Shown here: piece after piece, positions 45,375-56,057 of the stretch | Numbering within the stretch: the stretch's first letter is position 1 | Layout of the letters: each line of letters starts with the position of its first letter | NCBI RefSeq assembly: GCF_002575655.3 | Contig: NC_053040.3 | Location: 152,831,148-152,895,147 of the forward strand | Source of the DNA: Aegilops tauschii subsp. strangulata | Taxonomy: Eukaryota; Streptophyta; Magnoliopsida; Poales; Poaceae | Direction: 5' to 3' | Length of the DNA: 64,000 nt | Program-made: the position numbers and the translations under genes | Notes under the pieces: generated by a model | The model's input: only the letters and a program-made list of their open reading frames with translations | The model's database searches: none | Told to the model about the DNA's origin: nothing

Positions 45375-47098
45375 CTTCTTCCCAGCCCGGTGTGGGTAAG
45401 TTGTTTGCTTCCCGTCCCTATTCTTTCTTCTTATTTTTGAACCTTGACCTTGGCCCCGCCTCATTCCCCTTCTTGGTATCCAGACCCTTCCTCGGCGGAC
45501 AGGGAGGATATTGACACCGTCATCGAGGAGGTCGCCAAGGACGCCGAGGCCGAGGCCGACAAGATTGCCGCCGAGGAGGCCGCCGAGCCCGCCGCTGAGG
45601 AAGCCACCAAGGGGCCTGCCGGGGAGGCCGGCAAGGCCGCTGCCGAGGAGGCCAGCAAGGGGCCTACCGGGGAGGGGGTGGTTGACGACCAACCTTCCTC
45701 CTCCGCTGCCCCTGGCCCGGGCAAGTACTTGAAGGTGGGCGACGACCTGTTCGTCCACCTCCGAGGGATGGCGAGCACTAGGGCGCCAACCAAGGGGGAG
45801 GTGTTTGACGACGAGGCGCTCGCCACCGCCGGGCTTCAGGTTGTTGATGAACCAAGCGCCTGCGGTGGCGGTTCCCAAGAGGAGTAGCTTCTTCGGGCCA
45901 TGAGCGTCAACTTCCAGAAGCTCCACGCGCTCAACCGTGCCCGCTTTGACAAGGCAAAATCCAGGATGGCGGCGGTGGACAAGGCGGGGGCGGATCTTGA
46001 GGAGCGCGTCACCGAGACACAGGCCTGGTTCTGCGAGGCCCACGAAGAACTGAGGGTTGCCCAGGGTTTGCTGGCTGAGCGCAAATAGGAGCTCATCCTG
46101 AAGCAGGTTGACGTCGAGAAGGCCCAGGAGGCGGCGAAGGAACAGGCTGCCAAGGACGAGGCCGCTCGGCAACAGCACCAGGCTCTGCTGAACTCCCGGG
46201 AGGAGGACCTTGCCGCCCGTGAGGAGGTGCTTGCCACCACACTCCGTGGCAAGGATGAGGAGGTCGAGAAACTCGTCGTGCAGCGGACCCAGGAGCTGGA
46301 GCAGAGGCACAAGGAGGCACTCAATGCTTAGGCCCTGGTCCATGCCGACAAGGTGAAGGAGATGGAGCTGGAGCGGGAGGAACTGAAGAAGGTGGCCTCG
46401 GAGCTGATGAATGAGAGGGACACGGCCAACCGTTCTTGGGCGGATGCCCAGGCCGCAATCTCTGACAAGGCCAAGCTGCTCTCCGAGGCCAACGACTCCA
46501 TCAACGATCTGAAGTTGAAGCTGGATGGCTTGGAGGGGAAGCTTTCAGAGGCCGGGGCTCGTGAGGAGACCTTGAACAACGTCCTGGAGGACGAGAAGCA
46601 GCTGCGGAGGAATGATGCGCCGAACATGAGGAGTATGCGAAGGGCGTAAACCTTTGGATCAGCCGCCTCGTCGACGTCGCCGACAGGATCACCACAAAGC
46701 TGGCCACCATGGGGATGCCAAATGTCAGGTACTCCCAGGAGCCGAACGTGAGTCCCAATGCCAGGCTGACTCTGTTCTTCGAGGGCGTCCTTGGAGCCCT
46801 GGAGCAGCTCCGTTCCAACCGAGCGACCTCTCTGGCCAATGAGGCCCGGAAGCTCTGCCGGGGCGCCCTGACCAAGGTCCTCACCAAGGTGGCGTACTGG
46901 AACCCCAACGTTGACTTCGCCGCCGCGCTGGAGAGCTTGCTGGAGGATGTGGACCTCATGGCGCTCGAGGAGCATATCGAGCCCATCATCAAGCGCATCG
47001 ACGGGGTCCGGAGGGTGGAGGGCCAGCGCCAAGACTGGGCGCCCCGTTTCCCTTTGTCGCTGCGAGTTCATAACCAAGACGATTTTATCTTAAGTTAG
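45375..47098 (+). pseudogene. E0 antisense gene, fragment 3 (coiled-coil C-terminus)
   Basis: After the BARE target copy, an exon end (45380-45395) is followed by an 87-bp intron (45396-45482, GTAAGT to GGTATCCAG) and a long last exon (45483-47098). The exon starts Ala/Glu-rich (ADREDIDTVIEEVAKDAEAE) and becomes a long coiled coil full of Glu, Lys, Ala and Arg (45900-46620), as in the E1a gene. It ends with a conserved segment (LWISRLVDVADRI, ALESLLEDVDLMALEEHI) and a stop at 47096-47098. In-frame stops occur near 45885, 46086 and 46330, and a frameshift near 46610. It is the C-terminal end of the same gene that begins at 756. Confidence 0.72.
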
Positions 47099-47695
47099 AA
47101 CCGCCGCAACAATTGATGTAATATAACTCTGCAGTACTTTTTAAAATGATGCATGCTATTTTCCTGTTCGATCATTCTTGGTACGTATGCCCTACGCTTA
47201 GTTGGACAAGCTTGCCGGGGCGTAAACCCAAGCTGCGGTGCTTTGAGGACGGATCCTTAGCGGCCTGCCGGGTGTGCTTGCTACCGGGCAAACCACCTTA
47301 CCGCTCTCAGCGCGGCCTCTTGAACTGTTGAGCGGACTCGAAACAGGACAAGGGCGTTGCCAATAGCGGATAGGCCACCTTGCCGATCTCAACGCGGCCG
47401 CTCGAACTGTTGAGCAGACTCGAAATAGAACAAGGGCATTGCCAATAGCGGGAGGGTCCCATCGCGTGCAGGTTGTCCATACAAAGAGCGAGATCTTTCG
47501 AGGAAAATAACTTTATAAAAGAAAAGGGAATTACTCAAAGTTTTGCGCGACTTAGCTTTTTGCGGCCAGGCAGATGATCGTTGCTGCCGCGAACGGCACC
47601 AGAGTGCGGCTGATTGATGCCGCCTTCTCTTCTTGGGCCACCGCGACGAGGGAGTCGATAGGTTGGCTCCAAAACCGGATTTTCACAGCTTGCGC
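47099..47695 (-). other. E0 leader next to the PBS; no gene seen
   Basis: This 600-bp stretch lies between the E0 primer-binding site and the 3' end of the antisense gene. No gag is recognisable on the minus strand. It contains an internal near-duplicate (the TTGCCGATCTCAACGCGGCC-like blocks at about 47296-47325 and 47380-47410). Confidence 0.5.
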
Positions 47696-47713
47696 CCCCT
47701 ACCTGGCGCGCCA
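47696..47713 (-). other. E0 primer-binding site
   Basis: TGGCGCGCCAGGTAGGGG on the minus strand is identical to the E1a site and fixes E0 as minus-strand. Confidence 0.75.
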
Positions 47714-47717
47714 AAGT

Positions 47718-48500
47718 TGTCGGTGGAAACGACACCTATGGGACCACGGGAAATCCCTTCTATGGTCGGCGGGCGCGGGGCTGTGGAAAGAGCGGGTTTA
47801 AGAGATCAACGAGGGAAATTTATCCAGGTTTGGGCCGCAACTGATGCGTAATACCCTACTCCTGCTGGCTTGTGTTTATCTGGTGTTCTTGGACTAGCTA
47901 CAAAGCGTGCAGGGTCCAAAAAGTCTTAATCCTCTCTCAGTACGCCACGGGCCTCCTTTTATAGTCAAAGGGGCTGCCACAGTGGCACACAGGAGCTGGA
48001 AAGATGTATAGTAGTCGAGTTTATCTCTGGCACCATGGGACAAAACGCATTAAATGCGCTACTTAGGTGTCCTCTTACTTTATCGGGGACGGCAACGAGG
48101 CCCGTCCCGTCCGTCGCCGCTTCGCCTTGCTCCGACACACGTCCAGGCCAACGAGGCATGCAGCGCCATGTAGGCTGGTAGGCCGCTGAGCTGGTGTGGT
48201 GGCAGGGTCTTCACGAAGATCTGCATGCCACCACGTAGGTGCTTGACTAGTTGGCTTAGGAGCCACGTACTGCCACGTGGGTACTTGCTTAGTTGGTGGG
48301 TCAGCCGCTAAGCTGGGGCGGCGACGGGGCGGCAAGGCCTTGCCGCGGTCTTGCCGATATTCCCGGCAAGGGTCTTGCTGGGGCCTTGTGGGCGCCCTCG
48401 GCAAGAGTCTTGCCGGGGCCTTGTGGGCGCCCTCGGCAAGAGTCTTGCCGGGGCCTTGTGGGCGCCCTCGGCAAGAGTCTTGCCGGGGCCTTGTGGGCGC
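47718..48500 (-). repeat. E0 5' LTR, truncated by E3
   Basis: On the minus strand the LTR ends TTTCCACCGACA at 47718. It resembles the E1 LTR in order and sequence (GACACCTATGGG at the edge, TATAAAAGG at 47955-47963). It is cut at 48500 by the E3 LTR; the remainder lies beyond the window. Its upstream part is an array of 35-bp repeats. Confidence 0.8.
48364..48500 (+). repeat. 35-bp tandem repeat array in E0 LTR
   Basis: Almost four copies of a 35-bp unit lie here. Each unit holds the perfect inverted repeat CGGCAAG-AGT-CTTGCCG followed by GGGCCTTGTGGGCGCCCT. The first copy carries substitutions; the last is cut by the E3 insertion. Confidence 0.85.
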
Positions 48501-48980
48501 TGTCGGTGTCAAAACCGGCGGATCTCGGGCAGGGGGTCCCGAACTGTGCGTCTAAGGTCGATGGTAACAGGAGACAGGGGACATGATGTTTACCCAGGTT
48601 CGGGCCCTCTCTATGGAGGTAATACCCTACTTCCTGCTTGATTGATCTTGATGAATATGAGTATTACAAGAGTTGATCTACCTCGAGATCGTAATGGCTA
48701 AAACCCTAGAAGTCTAGCCTGTATGACTCTGATTATGATTCTTGTCCCTACAGACTAAGCCCTCCGGTTTATATAGACACCGGAGGGGACTAGGGTTGTA
48801 CAAAGTCGGTTACAGAGAAAGGAATCTTCATACCAGGATGCCAAGCTTGCCTTCCACGCCAAGGAGAGTCCCATCCGGACACGGGAGATAGTCTTCGGTC
48901 TTGTATCTTTACAACCCATCAATCCGACCCACGTACCATAGTCCGGACGCCCGAGGACCCCCTAATCCAGGACTCCCTCA
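48501..48980 (-). repeat. E3 3' LTR
   Basis: It begins TGTCGGTGTCAAAACC on the plus strand and ends CCCTCA, homologous to the E2 LTRs. A TATATAAA box (minus strand) lies at 48768-48775. Confidence 0.9.
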
Positions 48981-49401
48981 GTTGCCCCTGAACCAGGCTT
49001 CAATGACGAAGTGTCCGGTGCGCGAACTGTCTTCGACATTGCAAGGCGGGTTCCTTCTCCGAATATTCCAACACAGTCTTCGGACGCAACGAACGTGTCC
49101 AGCTCTGCAAAACAAATTCCACACACAACCACAGAGAGTATAATATTTCATGAGTCCAATCCGCTGACAACTTTTGGTAATGTGACACCACATCATCACC
49201 CGGTCATTATTTCGAACCGTTTTTTGGCCTGCCGCTTTGAGATGCGGTCTCATTGGCACGTCTTGTCAAAGCAGAGATTGTGTCCCCTTATTACGGGATT
49301 CTCATCAATACGGGCGTGGGTAATCCAACCGTGCCGTTTGCACAGCCCTTGGGAACAGGTGAGTTTTAAGGCGAGTGGGGAGGCGCTTGATATTCACTTC
49401 C

Positions 49402-49410
49402 TTTATAAGG
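49402..49410 (+). promoter_or_regulatory. TATA box of the E3 antisense gene
   Basis: TTTATAAGG lies 115 bp upstream of ATG 49517, matching the E2 arrangement. Confidence 0.6.
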
Positions 49411-49516
49411 AGATAAGGATTCCTTTCCTTCACCCACGCCTTCTCTCTCTGCCCTCCCAATCTCAAGCTCCAACACCCAAGTCCTCATCCTTTCCACCTC
49501 AAGGAAGCACTCGACC

Positions 49517-50777
49517 ATGTCCGGATCTAGAGCACAAGGCAAGTGGATGGCCTCCTCCGTTAAGGAGAAGGACATCACCAAGCTTCGGGAGGCCGGGTAT
49601 CTGGCGAAAGAAATCGCCCACCGGCTTCCGGCCAAGGGGCAAATCGTCCCCACCCTGAAGCCCAATGAGAGAGTGGTGTTCATCCCCCATTTCGTCCGCG
49701 GGTTAGGGTTTCCTCTCCACCCTTTCGTCTGCGGACTCATGTTCTATTACGGGCTAGATTTCCATGATCTAGCCCCAAACTCCTTCCTCAACACCTCGGC
49801 ATTCATTGTCATGTGCGAGGCCTTCTTCCGCATTCCACCCCACTTCGGACTATGGCTTAAGATCTTCAACATGAAGCCGAAGGTGGTGGATGGCCAACAC
49901 GCAGAGTGCGGAGGTGCCATGGTGAGCAAGATGCCCAATGTCACATGGCCCAAAGGTACTTTTGTGGAGACCGTCAAAGAGTGGCAGAAACTGTGGTTCT
50001 ATATCACAGAGCCCCGCGACGCCACCTGGGCCGCGGCTCCCGAATTCAAGTCCGGAGCTCCAATGTGGCTCACCTCCTAGCTAGAGAAGGGACTGAATTG
50101 GTCCTCATCGGACGAGCTGATAGCGCTGCAGACGTGCATCCAGAGCATGGTGGACAAGAACATTAAGCTCGTCAATGTGATCCAGATGATGCTAATTCGC
50201 CGGATCCTTCCATGCCAGAGCCGGACTTGCCATTTATGGGAGTTCAATCCGGCCAAGCACCAGACCTTGCAACAGTTCTTCGGAACCACGCACAAAGATA
50301 TCTGGAAGTTGCTCTTCAAGGGTAACGAGACGCCGCCGGAGACAACCGAGGACCGCGGGCACGCCCTGGCCCGTCCCACCAGTGCGATAAGTATTTCACG
50401 TTTCAAGGCGCACACTTTACTTGCTTAGCCGAGGAAGATATCTAAACCTCACTATTTATTTTTTCAGGTATGGATAGAGAAAGCGGAGCGGATTAAGTGT
50501 CCGGCTCCGCTGCCCAAGGAACCAGCCATCCCGCTTCTGACGAAGATGCTGGTCCCGGCGCCTTACCAGGCACCAGAGAAGAAGGCCAAGAAGAAGGCCA
50601 AGGGGGCCAGAAGTGGCCTCCGCCGCAAGGGAGCTTCAGACGTGTTGTCCGGAGACAACAAGACTCACTCCTCTGCCGCCGAAGACGACGAGGAGGAGGA
50701 GGAAGAAAGCAACTCTCCCCCTAAGGGGGGAAGGAAGAAGAGGGCGGCCTCCACTAGTCTGGAGGCAGGAGCGTCCA
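49517..50777 (+). pseudogene. E3 antisense gene, 5' part
   Basis: Start ATG 49517 (MSGSRAQGKWMASS). The gypsy-type transposon domain is intact to residue ~187, where TGG has become TAG (50078-50080); the frame is open again after it. The exon 1 donor reads GATAAG (50390s) where the sister copy has GGTAAG, so this donor is lost. Exon 2 starts after TTTTTTCAG near 50467 and is cut at 50777 by E4. The gene runs antisense to E3. Confidence 0.82.
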
Positions 50778-51299
50778 TGTAACGCCCCGAGACCGATGCT
50801 CTAGATGCCTTCCTTATTTTAGTTGTTGTCGTGTGATTATTATGTTTGTGCTTTGTCATAATTGTTTTGCATATTTCATTCCTATATGTTTATGCCATGA
50901 TCATGATTAGTGCCATTGTCATATTTTGCTTCTTGCATCATGTTCATCTTTTATTATATTCCATTATGCCATTGTTGTTTGTTTTGCCATGCCTATCTCT
51001 TGTCATATTGCTTTTGGTCATTCATGTTGTTGCCATGAGCATCATGTGCATTGCACTCAGCCTTACATTACATGTTACTTTCTTCTTGTGTGTGCATCAG
51101 CCCTTGCTCTCTCTCTCTCTCAAGCCATGCCCATGTATCATCACCTCTCCCTTCCTCCTTCCTTCATGTTTTTGCAAGTGACATTATTCCCTCCTCCATT
51201 AATGTTCATTTATTTCCTGACGATCTTACTCCATGCCTTATACCTCTCTGTCAAGTATCATCCATTTTGGAGTTGTTTTGGTTGGGTTCAAAAATGGCT

Positions 51300-51324
51300 C
51301 AAGTTTGAATTTAATTCAAACTTG
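51300..51324. repeat. 25-bp palindrome in E4 LTR
   Basis: Two perfect 12-bp arms (CAAGTTTGAATT and its complement) are separated by one base. Confidence 0.85.
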
Positions 51325-53046
51325 AATTATTTTTATATCCTTAAAAATGGCCAAAGAAATTTATTCAAATAGTGCATATCTCCAGGAGATCATATTAATT
51401 TTCTTCCTAGCTTCAACCCCCTCCAATCCCTCTGTACTTTTTGCCCTTTTATTTCTATTTAAAGAAATAGAAAAGAGGCAGAAGCAGCACCAACAGCAGC
51501 AGCCCTAGCGTAGCCCAGTCCAGCACCACCACAGCCCAGCCTGCCAACCACCTCCCCCTCTGGTAATTCCACCTCCACGTAACACATTTTCACCCTGGCC
51601 CCACATGGCATCCTCTCTCCTTCCTCCTTTCTTCCTCCTTGGCAGAACTCCCTCGCTCACAGTAACTCCAGGTCACCTCGGCGCACATGGCCGCCGTGGC
51701 AAGGCCGACTCCATCCTCGCCATCCAGCCCCCCCCCCCTAGCAACCCCTAGGGTTTCCCCTTCCTCCTCTCCCTCTTCTCCGCCGCCGCCGCGCAGGTAA
51801 TGGCACCCAAGCGCCCTGTTGCCTCGCTTCCGATCGCCATGGCCGAGGCGAGCCGGAGCTCTCCTCCGGCGTACGAGCTCCAACGCCGGCCCCTTCCTCC
51901 ACGACCCCGTTCCCTCTGCGATCCAAGGCTGGAGACTTCAAGTTCCTCGGCGTCCTCTTCCTCTGCTTCATCTCCTTCACGGTTCAGAGGAACGCCAAGT
52001 TCCTCCTCGTCGTCTTCATCTTCTTCATCTACGGCAGGTGCTCGTCGCCGGTCAACTTCGTCGCGTTCCATCGTCCCCGAGCTCGATCGACTCCTCCGAG
52101 CCCCTCTATGTGAGCAGCCTCATCTCACCATCAGTTTTCCCCTTCGTTTGCGCCCTGTTTCGTCCGTCCCCATTGAGCCCAAGCGCTCCTCCGTCGAACC
52201 TCGTCTCCGGCGAGTGTTTCGACCTCTCCTTGTTTCTCGTGCGCGTCCAGTAGGGTCGCGTCGTTCCATCGAGCCGATTCCCTCTTGCAGTGCGTCGTTT
52301 TGGTCCTTGAGTCATCAGGTCCAAGCTCCACCTTGCCGCCACTGTTTCCTCGTCGCCGACGTTGCCCTGTCATCGTCTGGAGGCGTGCGTGACACGCGGG
52401 AGCGCGATTCCTTGTTGTGAGTATTGCACGCGCCTCCGCCGCTCGGTTCGGTCACCGGCGAGCAGCTCCGACGAGCTCCTCCGCCGCTCCGTGTGCACAG
52501 CGCCAGCTCCTCTGCTTTCTCTGCTTCTTGCGTGTGCTCACGCCCGCTTGCTTCGATGCTCATGCCACTGCTCGCCTCGCTGGTCTGCACTGCATCACCC
52601 GCAGGTCAACTCCCGCGCTCGCGCAGCACGCCCGCGTCTTCGCATCACCCAACACAGCCAGCGCCTCGCTGTGCTTCGCGGCATGGCAGCAGGCTTCTGC
52701 CCGCGCACACCCACACATGCATGCGCATGCCCCGCCGTTGCTCCGTGGTTCGCGTAGCAGCACCCTCCACCTTTCCGCACGCCCGCCGTAGCTCTGCATC
52801 CACCGCATGCGCCATGCTTGCTCGCTGCCGTCGCCGCTGAGATCCCCGTGCGCGCTTCAGTTTGGGTCCTGGCCGCGTTGTCCATATGCTTTATTTCACT
52901 GCTGATCTTGCTTTGTATCACGAACACATTGCTAGCCCAGTGGCTAGCGCAGCCACTATCCAGCCATGGGGTATGGGGTTCGAATCCCAGGCGCTCCAGT
53001 TTTTGCCCTGTTTTCAATTTCTTTTGGCACACAGCCACTTAGGCCT

Positions 53047-54388
53047 CATTCTCTTCTGTGCCGCTTCACTGCGCTGCAATCCGGTCCGTGCATATTTTTT
53101 TCTGCTCTGTGATTTTAGCATTTTTCAGTGCATGCATATTTTCAGAAATGCCATTAATTTGCTTTGCTCATATCTAAATATCCATGCATCATAATAAAGC
53201 ATGTAATATATGTAAAATGCTTAGGATTTCATGTACTTTCATAATATGCTGCTTTCTTCCATGTTTAAAAAATGTTTAAATTGTTGTTTGCATTAATTTG
53301 CATAAATGACATGTTAAAATGATTTATTTCATAAATAACCATAGCTCCGAATATAATAAATTATATATGTAACTTGTCTAGAAAAATGCATAGATTAACA
53401 TGATGCACTTACTTTTGCTGTTTAACAACTCTAAAATATGGGTTAGGCAGAACAGTACCAAATTCAAAATATGCACATGGGGTTTTTCCGGAATTGTTGT
53501 TTGAGTTTCCGACCTCATTTAAACTTGCCTAAATAGGTAGTTTGCATATGCTTCACCTCTTGCCATGTTAACAACATTTAATCTTGACATGCATCATACT
53601 TGGTTGTGCATCATGTCATGTTATGCTTGTTTGTTTACTATGTTGTTTGCTTCTTTCCGGTTGTGCTTCATCTCGTTAGTTCCGGTAACGTTGCGATTGT
53701 GAGGATCCGTTCGACTACATTCTCTTCTGTGCCGCTTCACTGCGCTGCAATCCGGTCCGTGCATATTTTTTTCTGCTCTGTGATTTTAGCATTTTCCAGT
53801 GCATGCATATTTTCAGAAATGCCATTAATTTGCTTTGCTCATATCTAAATATCCATGCATCATAATAAAGCATGTAATATATGTAAAATGCTTAGGATTT
53901 CATGTACTTTCATAATATGCTGCTTTCTTCCATGTTAAAAAAATGTTTAAATTGTTGTTTGCATTAATTTGCATAAATGACATGTTAAAATGATTTATTT
54001 CATAAATAACCATAGCTCCGAATTTAATAAATTATATATGTAACTTGTCTAGAAAAATGCATAGATTAACATGATGCACTTACTTTTGCTGTTTAACAAC
54101 TCTAAAATATGGGTTAGGCAGAACAGTACCAAATTCAAAATATGCACATGGGGTTTTTCCGGAATTGTTGTTTGAGTTTCCGACCTCATTTAAACTTGCC
54201 TAAATAGGTAGTTTGCATATGCTTCACCTCTTGCCATGTTAACAACATTTAATCTTGACATGCATCATACTTGGTTGTGCATCATGTCATGTTATGCTTG
54301 TTTGTTTACTATGTTGTTTGCTTCTTTCCGGTTGTGCTTCATCTCGTTAGTTCCGGTAACGTTGCGATTGTGAGGATCCGTTCGACTA
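53047..54388 (+). repeat. 671-bp tandem duplication in E4 LTR
   Basis: Unit 1 is 53047-53717 and unit 2 is 53718-54388. I count about three or four differences between them. The breakpoints share CATT, typical of a short-homology tandem duplication. Confidence 0.9.
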
Positions 54389-56044
54389 CATTGGTGCATC
54401 TACTTCATGGATTCGGTCTTCTTCCTAGCGGGATTTCAGGCAAGATGACCGTCACCTTGGATCTCACTACTATCTTTGCTATGCTAGTTGTCTCGATGCT
54501 ATCGCTATGTCGCGCTAACTACCACTTGTTTATCAAGCCTCCCAAATTGCCATGAAAACCTCTAACCTTTTCACCCTTCCTAGCAAACCGTTGTTTGGCT
54601 ATGTTACCGCTTTTGCTCAGCCCCTCTTATAGCGTTGCTAGTTGCAGGTGCAGTTGCAGGTTGTTCCATGTTGGGACATGGTTTTATCTTGGATATTCTT
54701 GGGATATCACAATATGTCTTATTTAATTAATGCATCTATATACTTGGTAAAGGGTGGAAGGCTCGGCCTTATGTCTGGTGTTTTGTTCCACTCTTGCCGC
54801 CCTAGTTTCCGTCATATCGGTATTATGTTCCTTGATTTTGCGTCCCGAACACGATGAGGGGTATGGGACCCTCTTGACAGTTCGCTTTGAATAAAACTCT
54901 TCCAGCAAGGCTCAACATTGGTTTTACATTTGCCTACCCACCACCTACCTTTTTCCCTAGGGAGTCGCCCTCCCGAGGGTCATCTTTATTTTAGCCCCCC
55001 CCCCCCGGGCCAGTGCTCCTCTGAGTGCTGGTCCAAACCGAGTGATGTCCGGCGCCCCCTGGGCAACCAGGGTCTATGCCAACCCGACGTCTGACTCATC
55101 CGGTGTGCCCTGAGAACGAGATATGTGCAGCTCCTATCGGGATTTGTCGGCACATTCGGGCGGTCTTGCTGGTTCTGTTTTACCATTGTCGAAATGTCTT
55201 GTGCACCGGGACCCCGAGTCTGATCGGATGTCCCGCGATGGAGGATTGTCTCCGCGGATCATGAGCTTATAATGGGCTAAGTTGGGACACCCCTGCAGGG
55301 TTTGATCTTTCGAAAGCCGTGCCCGCGGTTATGTGGCAGATGGAAATTTGTTAATATCCGGTTGTAGAAGACTTAAAGTAAACTTAATTAAAATACACCA
55401 ACCGCGTGCGTAACCGTGATCATCTCTTTTCGAGGAAGTTCGGGAGGAGAACACGGTTGGGTTATGTTTGACCGTAAGTAGTTCAGGATCACTTCTTGAT
55501 CATTACTAGTTGGCGACCGCTTGCGTAGTTTCTCATCTTACTCTTGTATTCGTAAGTTAGCCACCATACATGCTTAGTCGCTGCTGCAACCTCACCACTT
55601 TACCCCTTCCTTACCCATTAAGCTTTGCTACTCTTGATACCCATGGTAATGGGATTGCTGAGTCCTCGTGGCTCACATATTACTACAACACCAGTTGTAG
55701 GTACAGGTTATGCGATGATCATGACGCGAGAGCGATGTTTATAGTTTTGGAGTTCTTGTTCCGCTTCTTCTTGTTCGAGGGGTAGGATCCTGGTCGGCAG
55801 CCTGGGCTAGCAGGGTGGATATTGTTTGAGTTTCTGTTTGTGTTTCATCCGTAGCCGGATGTTGATCTCTTGTATGATGTTGATGTATTCTTGCGGCATT
55901 TGTATGCCTTGTATGTATCCCCGTCTATTATGTAATGTTGATGTAATGATATCCACCTTGCAAAAGCGTATCAATATGCGGTTCTATCCTTGGTGGGACC
56001 TTCGAGTCTCTTTAGGATAGTATCGCATATTGGGCGTGACAAGT

Positions 56045-56057
56045 TGGTATCAGAGCC
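56045..56057 (+). other. E4 primer-binding site
   Basis: TGGTATCAGAGCC begins three bases after the LTR and matches the initiator-Met tRNA type. Confidence 0.8.

Larger units (their letters stand above)
756..48500 (-). mobile_element. E0: oldest LTR retrotransposon, host of the other insertions
   Basis: E0 is defined on the right by a minus-strand 5' LTR (47718-48500, cut by E3) and its primer-binding site (47696-47713). On the left it is defined by pieces of a plus-strand gene that rejoin exactly at the target duplications of E1, E2 and BARE. Its own sequence is about 756-1096, 25839-27587, 36726-36742 and 45375-48500. No gag, protease, reverse transcriptase or integrase is visible on its sense strand, so what remains is a non-autonomous element carrying only an antisense gene. 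The 3' LTR is not seen; the left side is replaced by another LTR at 755. Its LTR resembles that of E1. Orientation is from the PBS and is well supported; the full extent is inferred. Confidence 0.65.
50778..56041 (+). repeat. E4 5' LTR, 5.3 kb
   Basis: It starts TGTAACGCCCCGAGACC and ends TTGGGCGTGACA. It includes a GC-rich, Ser-codon-rich part (51480-52850) whose open frames look spurious, a 671-bp tandem duplication, and a poly-C run near 55000-55007. No coding domain is recognised in over 5 kb. Confidence 0.7.

Noticed and set aside
48364..48500. CRISPR-like regular repeats
   Set aside because: The 35-bp units are directly tandem with no variable spacers and lie in a plant retrotransposon LTR.
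51800..52420. A Ser-rich 206-codon frame in the E4 LTR
   Set aside because: It consists of low-complexity Ser/Arg/Pro codons in GC-rich LTR DNA, has competing frames on both strands, and shows no domain.
55000..55007. Poly-C runs (also near 12187, 19677 and 51729)
   Set aside because: These are simple homopolymers within LTRs, without further structure.
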